From positions 62,001-126,000 of the forward strand of contig CAZTOW010000014.1 in the NCBI GenBank assembly GCA_964615375.1: 64,000 nucleotides of DNA, given 5' to 3'. This document shows, in pieces, positions 22,254 to 30,535 of the stretch. How positions within the stretch are numbered: position 1 is the first letter of the stretch; each line of letters starts with the position of its first letter. The notes beneath the pieces are model-generated. The model was given only the letters and a program-made list of their open reading frames with translations. It did no database searches and was not told where the DNA came from. Position numbers and translations under genes: made by a program. Source of the stretch: CAZKWG01 sp964615375 (GTDB lineage Bacteria; Myxococcota_A; UBA796; CAZKWG01).

Positions 22254-23074
22254 TCCTGGCGCTCACGCTGGGGGCGGCGCTGGCGGCTCCCGGGCTCCAG
22301 GACCTCGGCCGGGTCAGCGATCACCCCGTCGCCCTGCTGGTCTTGAGCCCCGGGCTGGCTCCGGAGGCCGCCGATCCGCTGGCCCGCCGGCTGGAGCGGG
22401 GCGGATTCGACGCCTGGCTGCTGGAGCCGGACGTGGCCGCGCCCACGCCGGCCGAGGCCGCCACCCGCGCGCTCCCCGACGTGATCACGGCGTTTCAGGC
22501 GGAGGAGCGGGCCGTCCTCGTGGTGGGCGAGGGCCTCGGGGGCCGGGTGGCGGCGCGCTCCGTGGCCCAGGGGAGCGCGCACCCGGACGCGCTGGCCCTG
22601 CTGGGGGCGCCGCTGGATCTGCAGCCCTCGGGAGACCAGCCCTTCGCCCTGATCTCCTGGCTCGCCGAGCAGGACATCCCCGAGAGAGATCTGGCGCTCT
22701 GGCCGCTCCGCCGCGCCCGCTGGCGCGAGTTTCGCGTGCTCCCGCTGCTCCTGGGCACGCCGCTCCCCCCGCTGGACAGCGTGCCGGCCAGCTGGCTCCG
22801 GGCCCTGGCCGAGGAGGTCTGGGAGGACCCGCGGATCTCGCTGGCGGAGGCGAGACTGCCCGTCTGGGGAGCGGCCTCTCCCAGCGACAACCTGGGCCCG
22901 CCCGAGGCGGCCCGCGCCGGCCTGGGCGCGCACCCCTTCGTGCGCCTGGGCTACCTGAACCTGGACAACCGCGAGCCGGACCACGCCGACCTGCTCACCG
23001 ACCCCGCCCCCGCCCGCGAGCTCCTGCGCTGGGCGAAGGGCCTGGAGCTGGGGAGCCCGGGATCAGAGCGGTAG
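22250..23074 (+). CDS. Exported alpha/beta-hydrolase-like protein lacking the nucleophile
   Basis: A 274-residue protein starting at a GTG that overlaps the SRPBCC gene stop. A short hydrophobic signal-like N-terminus (ILALTLGAALAAPG) is followed by an alpha/beta-hydrolase-like order of strands. At the nucleophile elbow, where the family has G-H-S-x-G-G, the sequence is GEGLGG (93-98), with Gly95 in place of the catalytic Ser. Therefore it is probably not a hydrolase. Its 3-prime end overlaps the opposing gene by 12 bases. The fold call rests on the elbow, the SPGLAPEAADPLARRLERGGFDAW start and the spacing, and is moderate. Confidence 0.6.
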   Translation: MILALTLGAALAAPGLQDLGRVSDHPVALLVLSPGLAPEAADPLARRLERGGFDAWLLEPDVAAPTPAEAATRALPDVITAFQAEERAVLVVGEGLGGRVAARSVAQGSAHPDALALLGAPLDLQPSGDQPFALISWLAEQDIPERDLALWPLRRARWREFRVLPLLLGTPLPPLDSVPASWLRALAEEVWEDPRISLAEARLPVWGAASPSDNLGPPEAARAGLGAHPFVRLGYLNLDNREPDHADLLTDPAPARELLRWAKGLELGSPGSER

Positions 23075-24394
23075 AACCCCCGGCGGCAGGCTCTTGGGCG
23101 GGCCGTCCTGGAGGATCGCCTCCAGCAGGTTCGGCCAGCCCTTCATGCGCAGCCCGATCTCCCAGATCCCGTCGCGCGCCCGCAGGCCGACGTCCAGGGA
23201 GAGCCCCTCGGGCACGTCCTCGAAGCGGGCGAGCCCGGGGCCGGTCCACACCGCGATGGGCCAGCCCTGCATGCGCTCCAGGTTCGCGCCCTCGAGCCAG
23301 GAGCGCCCGCTCCCGCTCGCCGCCTCGGTGACCCGCACGGGGTCGCTGCCCACGGCCAGCCGGCCCTCCGCGCTGGCGGCGTAGAGCAGGGTCTCCCCCT
23401 GGCGGGCGACGAAGGCCGTACGCGTGCCCCGGTCGATCTCGTAGCCCAGCCGCTTGAAGGCCCGTCGACCGCGGCGCGCCACGGCGGCGGGGCGACGGGT
23501 GTGCTCCAGGGGGACCACCGCCGCCCAGCTGAGGTCGCGCGGGCGGGGTTCGCCGAAGATCGCCAGGGTGGTGCCGGAGCCCACGTCCAGCGCGCGGGTG
23601 GCCTTGCGCGCCTTCCGCTCGTCGAGCTCCATCGCCCGGACGATGTCCTCGTCCTGAAGCAGCGCCGAGAGCGAGACGCCCAGCGAGGCCACGATGGTGG
23701 GCGCCTCGGAGCTGGACCCGCCCACGGGCGCCGACTGGGCGCGGGAGAGCACCTGGGGCGCCTGCGCCTTCATGCTGAGGCGCAGGATGGCCTGCTCACC
23801 TTCGCGCAGCGGGAACCAGGCCGCCATGCGCATCGGCCCCACCTGCGCGGTGGTGGGGCGCTCGGGGACGATCATCCACATCGTGCAGCCCGGCCCCTCG
23901 GGAAGGCCCTGGAAGAGGGCGGGCTCGGGGGTGGGACCGGTGAGCTCCGAGCCCATGCGGATGAGCACGCCGCCCGGGGCCAGGCTCGCCTCCGCCTTGC
24001 CCGCGCGCAGCTCCCAGCGGTCCCCGCCGAGGGCGTAGGGCTCGAGGTTCAGGGAGCCCAGCAGGGCCTCGGCCTCGGCGCCGCCCCCGCGAAAGGGGAG
24101 GACGAACCAGCCGCTCTCCGCGTCGGGGGAGATCCCCATCCCCAGCGCGCCGTCCAGATCGAGCCCCGCCGCGGCGGAGCCCTCGGCCGAGAACAGGCGC
24201 GCGACCTCGGGCGGCAGCCCCTCGCCGGTCCCGCCGGGCATCTCGCGGATCTGCTCGACCAGGGCGCCGAAGGGGGCGCAGCTCAGGGCCATGTCGGTGG
24301 CGCCATGCTCGGCCATCATGGCGATGAGGGTGTCTCCGGGGCCGGCCGCCAGCGCGCCGCCGAGGACGGAGGCGAAGAGAAGGGTCACACGCAC
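23063..24394 (-). CDS. Exported protein of unknown function
   Basis: A 443-residue protein with a Sec-type signal (MRVTLLFASVLGGALAAGPGD). I do not recognise a named domain. The body alternates beta-like segments (GWFVLPFRGG, GGVLIRMGSEL, TTLAIFGEPRPRDLSWAAVVPLE, RDGIWEIGLRMKGWP) with Gly/Ala-rich loops, resembling periplasmic substrate-free proteins with repeated DUF3352-like units. Start is GTG at 24394; a GTG two codons later has the better spaced GCGAGG. It is convergent with the hydrolase-like gene (12-bp overlap) and divergent from the lipase-like gene. Confidence 0.6.
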   Translation of the reverse strand: MRVTLLFASVLGGALAAGPGDTLIAMMAEHGATDMALSCAPFGALVEQIREMPGGTGEGLPPEVARLFSAEGSAAAGLDLDGALGMGISPDAESGWFVLPFRGGGAEAEALLGSLNLEPYALGGDRWELRAGKAEASLAPGGVLIRMGSELTGPTPEPALFQGLPEGPGCTMWMIVPERPTTAQVGPMRMAAWFPLREGEQAILRLSMKAQAPQVLSRAQSAPVGGSSSEAPTIVASLGVSLSALLQDEDIVRAMELDERKARKATRALDVGSGTTLAIFGEPRPRDLSWAAVVPLEHTRRPAAVARRGRRAFKRLGYEIDRGTRTAFVARQGETLLYAASAEGRLAVGSDPVRVTEAASGSGRSWLEGANLERMQGWPIAVWTGPGLARFEDVPEGLSLDVGLRARDGIWEIGLRMKGWPNLLEAILQDGPPKSLPPGVLPL

Positions 24395-24451
24395 CTCGCG
24401 AGCCGGCTATACCACGGGCACCCGGGATCCGCGCCCCCGCCCTGGAGGCCC

Positions 24452-25492
24452 ATGCTCCTCGCCCTCCTCCTCGCCTGCCTGCACCGCCCGGCTCCGGCGC
24501 CCCAGTGCGCGATGGCGGAGGACCTCGTCGTGCGCACGGAGGACGGCGCGCCCATCGCCCTGCACCACCACCGGGGGCCGGGTCCACCCGTGATCGTGGT
24601 CCACGGGCTGTCCTCCAACCACCACTGCTGGGATCTGGCGCCGGGGCGCTCGCTGGCGGTGGCGCTGGTGGAGGCGGGCTTCGACGCCTGGCTGCTGGAC
24701 CTCCGCGGTCACGGCGACGCCCGGCTGGCTCGCCCTCGCGCCGAGCCCGGCTGGGACGTGGACGACTACGGCCAGTACGACGTACGTGCCGCCATCGACC
24801 ACGTACGTGCGGCCACGGGATACGCGCGGGTGGGCTACGTCGGGCACTCCATGGGCGGAATGGTGCTGGCGGTCTACCAGGCGATCTGGGGGGACGAGGC
24901 CCTGGCGGGCGTCGTCATCGTGGGGAGCCCGATGGAGTTCGGCCACCCCGAGCGCCTCCTGCGCTGGAGCCAGCGCGGCTTCGCCCTCGGCTCGCTGCTG
25001 AGCCAGGTCCCCTCCCCCTCCGTCGCCCGCGCCGCCGTGCCCCTGGGCGTCCGCCAGCCCCTGCACGCCGACGACCTGCTCTTCTCCACCGAGAACCTGA
25101 GCGCCGAGGGGCGCACGCTGATGTTTCAGCGCGCCGTGAGCCCGGTCTACAAGCAGGAGCTCCGCCAGTTCGAGCGCATCCTGGAGCGCGAGCGCTTCGT
25201 GAGCTCCGACGGGAGCGTGGACTACGGGGCCGAGCTCGCCCGGATGCGGGCGCCCCTCCTGGTGATCGCCGGGCGACACGACCGCGTGGCCCCGCCCGAC
25301 CGAGTGCGCGCGACCTGGGAGGCGGCGGGCAGCCCGGAGAAGCGCTTCGTGCTGGCCGGGAAGATCAACGGCTTCGAGGTGGACTACGGCCACCTGGACC
25401 TCGCGCTGGGCGACCGGGCGGAGCGCGAGATCTACCCCCTGATCACGGGCTGGCTCCAGAGCCGCTGGCCCGAGCAGCGAGGCGCGCCATGA
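24452..25492 (+). CDS. Alpha/beta hydrolase, probable lipoprotein
   Basis: A 346-residue hydrolase. MLLALLLAC gives a possible lipobox (LLAC, Cys9). The fold is clear: VIVVHGLSSNHHCWDLA oxyanion region, nucleophile elbow GYVGHSMGGMV (Ser in GHSMGG), acid in VIAGRHDRVAP and catalytic His in DYGHLDLALG. It is likely an esterase or lipase acting at the cell envelope. TGGAGG lies just before the ATG. The next gene overlaps by ATGA. Two copies of the dipeptide block VRAA at about 111-122 come from a short direct repeat (ACGTACGTGC) that I regard as chance codon usage. Substrate unknown. Confidence 0.85.
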   Translation: MLLALLLACLHRPAPAPQCAMAEDLVVRTEDGAPIALHHHRGPGPPVIVVHGLSSNHHCWDLAPGRSLAVALVEAGFDAWLLDLRGHGDARLARPRAEPGWDVDDYGQYDVRAAIDHVRAATGYARVGYVGHSMGGMVLAVYQAIWGDEALAGVVIVGSPMEFGHPERLLRWSQRGFALGSLLSQVPSPSVARAAVPLGVRQPLHADDLLFSTENLSAEGRTLMFQRAVSPVYKQELRQFERILERERFVSSDGSVDYGAELARMRAPLLVIAGRHDRVAPPDRVRATWEAAGSPEKRFVLAGKINGFEVDYGHLDLALGDRAEREIYPLITGWLQSRWPEQRGAP

Positions 25493-25848
25493 CCGACGAC
25501 CAGACCACGCTCGCCGAGCTGCGCGCCGCCGTGCGCGCCTTCAACGAGGCCCGGGACTGGGGGCAGTACCACGCGCCGCGAAACCTGGCGATGGCGCTGA
25601 GCGTGGAGGCCAGCGAGCTGCTGGAGCTCTACCTCTGGTGCCGGGACGATGGCCCCCAGCCGGCCCTGGCCAGCCGCGCCCCGAAGGTGGCGGAGGAGAT
25701 GGCCGATGTCGCCATCTGCCTGCTCAACCTGGCCGAGCGCACCGGGGTGGATCTCTCAGCGGCCATCGAGGCCAAGCTGGCCCGGAACGCGGAGAAGTAC
25801 CCGGTGGAGAAGGCCCGCGGGCGCATGGAGAAGAGCCACGAGCTATAG
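25489..25848 (+). CDS. MazG-like nucleotide pyrophosphohydrolase
   Basis: A 119-residue all-alpha NTP pyrophosphatase. The conserved acidic helices are LSVEASELLELYLW (E-x-x-E) and VAEEMADVAICLLNL (E-x-x-D), which hold Mg2+, and the C-terminus KLARNAEKYPVEKARG is typical of the RS21-C6/iMazG (dCTPase-like) group. It would hydrolyse non-canonical or excess (d)NTPs to monophosphate. ATG overlaps the hydrolase stop (ATGA). Length matches the short MazG-like family. Confidence 0.87.
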   Translation: MTDDQTTLAELRAAVRAFNEARDWGQYHAPRNLAMALSVEASELLELYLWCRDDGPQPALASRAPKVAEEMADVAICLLNLAERTGVDLSAAIEAKLARNAEKYPVEKARGRMEKSHEL

Positions 25849-25857
25849 GGCTCCTGG

Positions 25858-26946
25858 ATGCCCGACGCCCTGAGCCGCCAACGCAGGAGCCGACGCGCCC
25901 GGCAGCGCCGCAGGGCCGAGCTGCTCTTCTTCCTCTGGTCCATGCGCGCGCTGGCGCGCCCGGCCGTGCTGCTGCTGCTCATCCAGGCGCTGGGGATGCT
26001 GATCTTCCGCGCCTTCGAGCCGGACGCCGCGGGCGCCACGCTGAGCTGGCACGCCGCCTTCATGATGACCTACGGGCTCCTGCTCGGCGAGCAGCCGGGG
26101 CTCGGCCCGCACACGCCGCTGATCGGCGAGATCGTGCGGGTGGTCTGGCCCATCCTCGGCATCCTGGTGCTGGCGGAGGGGGTGATCAAGCTGGGGCTCA
26201 CGGTCTTCCGCAAGGAAGAGAACAAGGAGGCATGGGTGGAGATCCTCGCCAGGGCCAGCCGCGGCCACGTCATCCTCTGCGGGGTGGGAAATGTGGGATT
26301 TCGCACACTCGAGGAGCTCCTGCGCCTCGGTGAGCAGGTCATCGCCGTGGAGCGGGACCCTCAGTGCCCCTTCCTGGACCGCGCCCGCGTGCTGGGGGCC
26401 GAGGTCTTCGTGGGCGACGCCCGCGACGAGCACGTGCTGCGCAAGCTCAACGTCACCGACGCCGCCGCGGTGATCATCGCGACCAACGACGATCTGGCGA
26501 ACCTGGAGATCGCCATGGACGTCCGCGAGCTGAGGGTGGACGTCCCCATCGTCATGCGCCTCTTCGATCAGGCCCTGGCGCGCAAGGTGCGCGGGGCGCT
26601 GGGCGTGGACGTGAGCGTGTCCACCTCCGCCCTGGCCGCGCCGCTCTTCGCCTCCGCCGCCCTCGATCGCAGCGTGGTCGGCACCCACAAGGTGGGCGAG
26701 GACACGATGGTCGTGGCCGAGCAGGAGCTCCTGCCCCAGGGCAGCCTGGTGGGGCTGACGGTGGCCGGCGCGCTGAAGGAGCACCAGATCACGGTCTTCG
26801 CCCGCCGACCGGCGGGGAGCGCCGACTGGCAGCTCCAGCCCCCGCCCGAGACCCGGCTCTGCGCGGGGGATCGCGTGCAGCTGCTGGTCCAGAGCAGCCG
26901 CCTCTACCGGATGCATGCGCTGAACGGCGAGCCCACCCGGGGCTGA
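25858..26946 (+). CDS. Two-helix channel-like protein with RCK (TrkA-N/TrkA-C) domains, filter not recognisable
   Basis: A 362-residue protein. A very basic N-terminus (RQRRSRRARQRRRAE) precedes two membrane helices (about 35-55 and 97-116) with a pore-loop-like region between them. The K+ selectivity filter T-V-G-Y-G is absent; the nearest piece is FMMTYGLLLGEQPG. The cytoplasmic part has a Rossmann RCK domain (VILCGVGNVGFRTLEELL, VERDPQCPF, GDARDEHVLRKLNVTDA) and a TrkA-C domain (about 285-355, ending RLYRMHALNG). It resembles Kch/MthK-like channels in layout, but ion selectivity is doubtful. A 16-bp palindromic sequence lies at 26292-26307. Confidence 0.75.
   Translation: MPDALSRQRRSRRARQRRRAELLFFLWSMRALARPAVLLLLIQALGMLIFRAFEPDAAGATLSWHAAFMMTYGLLLGEQPGLGPHTPLIGEIVRVVWPILGILVLAEGVIKLGLTVFRKEENKEAWVEILARASRGHVILCGVGNVGFRTLEELLRLGEQVIAVERDPQCPFLDRARVLGAEVFVGDARDEHVLRKLNVTDAAAVIIATNDDLANLEIAMDVRELRVDVPIVMRLFDQALARKVRGALGVDVSVSTSALAAPLFASAALDRSVVGTHKVGEDTMVVAEQELLPQGSLVGLTVAGALKEHQITVFARRPAGSADWQLQPPPETRLCAGDRVQLLVQSSRLYRMHALNGEPTRG
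26292..26307. repeat. Second copy of the TGTG-GATTT-CGCACA sequence
   Basis: TGTGGGATTTCGCACA matches 15 of 16 bases of the palindrome at 5626-5641 (read on its minus strand). Here it encodes VGFRT, in a different reading frame from the first copy, so protein conservation does not explain the match. Confidence 0.45.
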
Positions 26947-27030
26947 TCCACACGCGCCGCGCGCCAGCGGGTTAACAGCGACGCTCGCCCTCTCACTCCC
27001 AGGCTGCCTCCCCGCCCTCCGAGGTGCTGC

Positions 27031-27573
27031 GTGAAATTCGGACTCGCCCTCGCCCTGCTCTGCTCGACCGCCGCGCTCGCGCAGGACGTGCCGCTCCGCC
27101 CGATCACCTACAACCTGGACCCGAAGCTGTCGGAGGGGGCCGTCGCGAACTTCCTGGAGCTCTACGTGGACCCGGACACCTTCGTGCGCGAGGTGGTGCC
27201 GGCGAAGCCCCCGGAGGCCGCGCCTGTCCCCGCGCCGAGCGCGGAGGGGGCCACCGAGGGCCAGCCCGCGCCGATGGCGACGGCCGTGATCTCGCCGCCC
27301 ACCGGCACGCTGCTGGTCCTCAATGACCGCGGCTCCTGGGCGGACGTGACCGTGGGCGGCACGAAGGTGGGGAAGATCGGCCCGCACGTCTGGGGCGTGA
27401 TCGGCCCCGTGCGCTCGGGCACCTACGCGGTGAGCCTGACCTACGCCAACGGCTACGTCTTCCAGGACGAGGTCAAGACGACCAACGGCCCGGCGCCGGG
27501 CGCCTTCGGCGGGCCGCCCAGCACGCTGCCCAAGCCGGACGGCAGCCACACCACGAAGCTGCGCACGAAGTAG
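27031..27573 (+). CDS. Exported protein of unknown function
   Basis: A 180-residue protein starting at GTG with a clear Sec signal (MKFGLALALLCSTAALAQD). A Pro/Ala-rich linker spans about residues 50-85. The C-terminal part TGTLLVLNDRGSWADVTVGG followed by KVGKIGPHV and GTYAVSLTYANGYVFQDEV resembles a PEGA-like beta domain that often decorates bacterial surface proteins. It ends 8 bases before the stop of the convergent glgC. No further role can be read. Confidence 0.65.
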   Translation: MKFGLALALLCSTAALAQDVPLRPITYNLDPKLSEGAVANFLELYVDPDTFVREVVPAKPPEAAPVPAPSAEGATEGQPAPMATAVISPPTGTLLVLNDRGSWADVTVGGTKVGKIGPHVWGVIGPVRSGTYAVSLTYANGYVFQDEVKTTNGPAPGAFGGPPSTLPKPDGSHTTKLRTK

Positions 27574-27581
27574 AGCCCGTC

Positions 27582-28898
27582 CTAAACGACGGTCCCGGCC
27601 GGGATCTGTGCGTTCTTGTGGACGATGACGATGCCGTCGCGCACGGACCAGCCCGGCCCGTCGGAGTCGGGGCGGTCGGGGTGTCCGCGCAGCACGACCC
27701 CGGGGCCGATGCGGGCGTTCTTGTCCAGGATCACGCGCTCCAGCACGCAGCCCTCGCCCAGGCCCATGTCGATGACGCCGCGGCGGGCGTTGTCCTGGCG
27801 CAGGTCATCGTCCTCGTAGAAGTCCGCGCCCATCATCACCAGGTGGCGCGCTTTCACCCCGCGCTTGATGCGGCTTCGGATGCCGATCACGCAGTGGTCC
27901 AGCTCCGCCCCGAAGACCAGGCAGCCATCGGAGACGATGCTGGCGGAGACGCGCGCGTCCGTGAAGCGGGTCGCGGGCAGGAAGCGCGGGCGCGTGTAGG
28001 TGGGCGCGGTGGGGTGCCAGAAGCGAAACGGCGGGTTGTCCGAGCAGAGCGCGAGGTTGGCCTCGAAGAAGGCCGAGATCGTGCCGATGTCCTCCCAGTA
28101 GCCGTCGAAGAGGTGCGCGGCGACCGTGTGGGTGGACAGCATGGAGGGCAGGATGTCGCGGCCGAAGTCGTCGTTCTTCGGGCTCTGCAGCGCGTCCAGC
28201 AGCGCGCTCACCTTGAAGACGTAGACGCCCATGCTCGCCAGGTGCTTGCGCTCGCCCATGCCCCAGCGCGCGCGCAGGACCGGCGGGACCTCCAGCGCGG
28301 AGATGTCCTCGTCCGCCTTCGGCTTCTCGCGGAAGCCGCGGATGATGCCGCCCTCGTCGGGCGAGAGCACCCCGAAGCCGTCGCAGCCCGCCCGGGTGAC
28401 CGGGATGGTCGCGACCGTCACGTCCGCGTCCTTCTCCAGGTGCCGGGCCAGCATGGGCCGGTAGTCCATGCGGTAAAGGTGGTCGCCCGAGAGGATGAGG
28501 ACGTGCTCGATCCCGGGCCGGTAGAGGTGGTGCCACTGCTTGCGCACGGCGTCGGCGGTGCCCTGGAACCAGTCGGAGCCCTCACGATCGGTCTGCTCGG
28601 CGGCCAGGATCTGCACGAAGCCGCGGGTGAAGGCGTCGAAGCGGTAGGTCTGCGCGACGTGCCGGTTCAGGGACGCGCTCTGGAACTGCGTCAACACGAA
28701 GATCTTGCGGAACTCCGAGTTGATGGCGTTCGACACCGGGATGTCGATGAGGCGGTACTTGCCGCCCAGCGGGACCGCCGGCTTGGCGCGCTCCAGCGTG
28801 AGCGGGGCGAGGCGAGAGCCGCGCCCCCCGCCCAGGATGACGGTGACGACGCGATCAGCGAGCGCGCCCCCCGAGAACGCGCGATCCGGTGCTGCCAT
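27582..28898 (-). CDS. glgC: Glucose-1-phosphate adenylyltransferase
   Basis: A 438-residue nucleotidyltransferase making ADP-glucose from ATP and glucose-1-phosphate, the committed step of bacterial glycogen synthesis. The N-terminal catalytic domain shows ILGGGRGSRLAPLTLERAKPAVPLGGKYRLIDIPVSN, LILSGDHLYRMDY, IIRGFREKP and the glucose-site segment SMGVYVF. The C-terminal left-handed beta helix (VSASIVSDGCLVFGAELDHCVIGIRSRI) is the allosteric domain. ATG 28898 follows GGAGG. Monocistronic here and divergent from the FG-GAP lipoprotein gene with only 39 bases between the starts, so their promoters must overlap. Confidence 0.95.
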   Translation of the reverse strand: MAAPDRAFSGGALADRVVTVILGGGRGSRLAPLTLERAKPAVPLGGKYRLIDIPVSNAINSEFRKIFVLTQFQSASLNRHVAQTYRFDAFTRGFVQILAAEQTDREGSDWFQGTADAVRKQWHHLYRPGIEHVLILSGDHLYRMDYRPMLARHLEKDADVTVATIPVTRAGCDGFGVLSPDEGGIIRGFREKPKADEDISALEVPPVLRARWGMGERKHLASMGVYVFKVSALLDALQSPKNDDFGRDILPSMLSTHTVAAHLFDGYWEDIGTISAFFEANLALCSDNPPFRFWHPTAPTYTRPRFLPATRFTDARVSASIVSDGCLVFGAELDHCVIGIRSRIKRGVKARHLVMMGADFYEDDDLRQDNARRGVIDMGLGEGCVLERVILDKNARIGPGVVLRGHPDRPDSDGPGWSVRDGIVIVHKNAQIPAGTVV

Positions 28899-28937
28899 GT
28901 TAGAACCTCCGTCCACCTGCATCGCGAGCCTGGCCCC

Positions 28938-30473
28938 ATGACGTCCGCGCGCACGCCCCCGCCGCTCGTCGCGCACCGCGTCCCGCTCGCCCCTGCGCTG
29001 CTCACCCCGACGCTGCTCGCCCCTGTCCTGCTCACCCTCTCGGGCTGCGAGCAGACCTGCGAGGGAGCGGGCTGCGAGGAGCAGTTCACGGGCGCGCTGG
29101 TCGGCGTGCTGCGCGGGGCGGACCTGCCCAGCAGCGGAGAGAGCTCGCCGCTGGACACGTGGGCCACGATCGCCGGGGGAAAAGACCAGGGTCCAGACGC
29201 GGACGTGGTCCTGATAACCGGCGCGGCCTGGATCGGCACCGCGGACGATGACAGCGTGCGCGGCTTCGATCTCGCCGAGGGCGGCACGCTGGAAATGGAG
29301 GAGCAGAGCGCCGCCCTGCTGGTCGGCGAGAACGCGGGGGACGCCTTCGGCGCGGCCCTGGCGGCGGGGCCGGACTGGGACGGGGACGGGCTCGCCGAGC
29401 TGCTGGTGGGCGCGCCGCGGCGGGACTCGGGCGCGGAGAACCGGGACGAGGGCTCGATCTACGTCTACGCCGGGCTGGGCGCCGCCCTGGGCGAGGCGGG
29501 TGATCCGCTGCTGCGCGTCACCGGCGAGGGACGCGGCGGGCGCCTGGGCACGACCCTGGTGGCCTGCGGAGACATGGACGGCGACGGAGTCGGCGAGATC
29601 GCGAGCTCCGCGCCCTGGGACGCCACCACCGACGAGGACGCCGGCCTGGTCTGGCTCGGGCTCAGCGGGACGCGCCCCGCGGCGGGCTCACAGGTCCGAT
29701 CGGGGGAGGCGGGCCTCCTGTTCCTCGGGGTAGAGCGCGGAGATCGTGCTGGGGACGCGCTCTCCTGCGCGCACGACCTGATCGGCCCAGACGGCGCGGA
29801 GCCCGACGGGCTGGCCGATCTGGTCGTCGGCGCCCCCTTCGCCCGCGCCTCCACGGGAGAGGCGGCGGGGGTGGTCTACGTGATCGCCGGGGGGGACGGC
29901 CTCACGGGCGGCGCCCTGGACGCCGTCGCCACCCTCTCCCTGGTCGGGGCGGGCGTGAACGCCTGGCAGGGATGGTCGGTGGCCACCGGGGACCTGGACG
30001 GGGACGGGCGGATCGATCTGGCGGCCGGGGCGCCCGGCGTGCTGGGGGCGGAGGACGACACGGCGCGCGGGCAGGTGGTGGTCTGGGACGGGAGCCGCCT
30101 GGGCAGCTCCAGCTCGGCCCGCGCGCGCGTGCTGGGGCAGGCCGGCGGGGACGCCTTCGGGCGGGCCCTGGCCATCGCCGACACCAACGCGGACGGCCGG
30201 GCTGACCTGCTGGTGGGCGCCCCCCGGCGGGATCCCACCGAGGACGCCGGGGACGCCTACGAGGCGGGCACCCTCTACCTCTTCCGAGGGCGGGAGGGGT
30301 GGTCGGGCTGGGGGACCAGCATGGCCGCGACCGACGCGAGCCTCCGCCTGGACACCTCCGAGCCCTTCCTGCGCACCGGCCAGCGCATCGCCAGGGGAGA
30401 TCTGGACGGCGACGGGCAGGCGGACCTCGCCCTCGCCCTGCGCTACGACCCCGACCGCGGTCTGCCGGAGTGA
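28938..30473 (+). CDS. FG-GAP repeat beta-propeller lipoprotein
   Basis: A 511-residue surface lipoprotein. The long signal region ends in the lipobox LTLSGC (Cys38), followed by a Cys-rich stretch (CEQTCEGAGCEE). At least five integrin-alpha-like FG-GAP units follow, each with a calcium loop: DWDGDGLAELLVGAPRR, DMDGDGVGEIASSAPW, GDLDGDGRIDLAAGAPG, DTNADGRADLLVGAPRR and GDLDGDGQADLAL. They should fold as a calcium-stabilised seven-bladed propeller on the outer surface, probably for binding or adhesion. It diverges from glgC. The frame is open far upstream but that is opposite-strand glgC. Confidence 0.88.
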   Translation: MTSARTPPPLVAHRVPLAPALLTPTLLAPVLLTLSGCEQTCEGAGCEEQFTGALVGVLRGADLPSSGESSPLDTWATIAGGKDQGPDADVVLITGAAWIGTADDDSVRGFDLAEGGTLEMEEQSAALLVGENAGDAFGAALAAGPDWDGDGLAELLVGAPRRDSGAENRDEGSIYVYAGLGAALGEAGDPLLRVTGEGRGGRLGTTLVACGDMDGDGVGEIASSAPWDATTDEDAGLVWLGLSGTRPAAGSQVRSGEAGLLFLGVERGDRAGDALSCAHDLIGPDGAEPDGLADLVVGAPFARASTGEAAGVVYVIAGGDGLTGGALDAVATLSLVGAGVNAWQGWSVATGDLDGDGRIDLAAGAPGVLGAEDDTARGQVVVWDGSRLGSSSSARARVLGQAGGDAFGRALAIADTNADGRADLLVGAPRRDPTEDAGDAYEAGTLYLFRGREGWSGWGTSMAATDASLRLDTSEPFLRTGQRIARGDLDGDGQADLALALRYDPDRGLPE

Positions 30474-30535
30474 GCGCGCGAGCCTGAGCCCCCCAACCTG
30501 GATAGCAGCAGCACCACACAGGAGCCGAGGGAAAC

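Noticed and set aside
24781..24811. Two copies of ACGTACGTGC about 20 bases apart in the alpha/beta hydrolase gene
   Set aside because: They encode the same VRAA tetrapeptide in one helix; local codon repetition is a sufficient reason.
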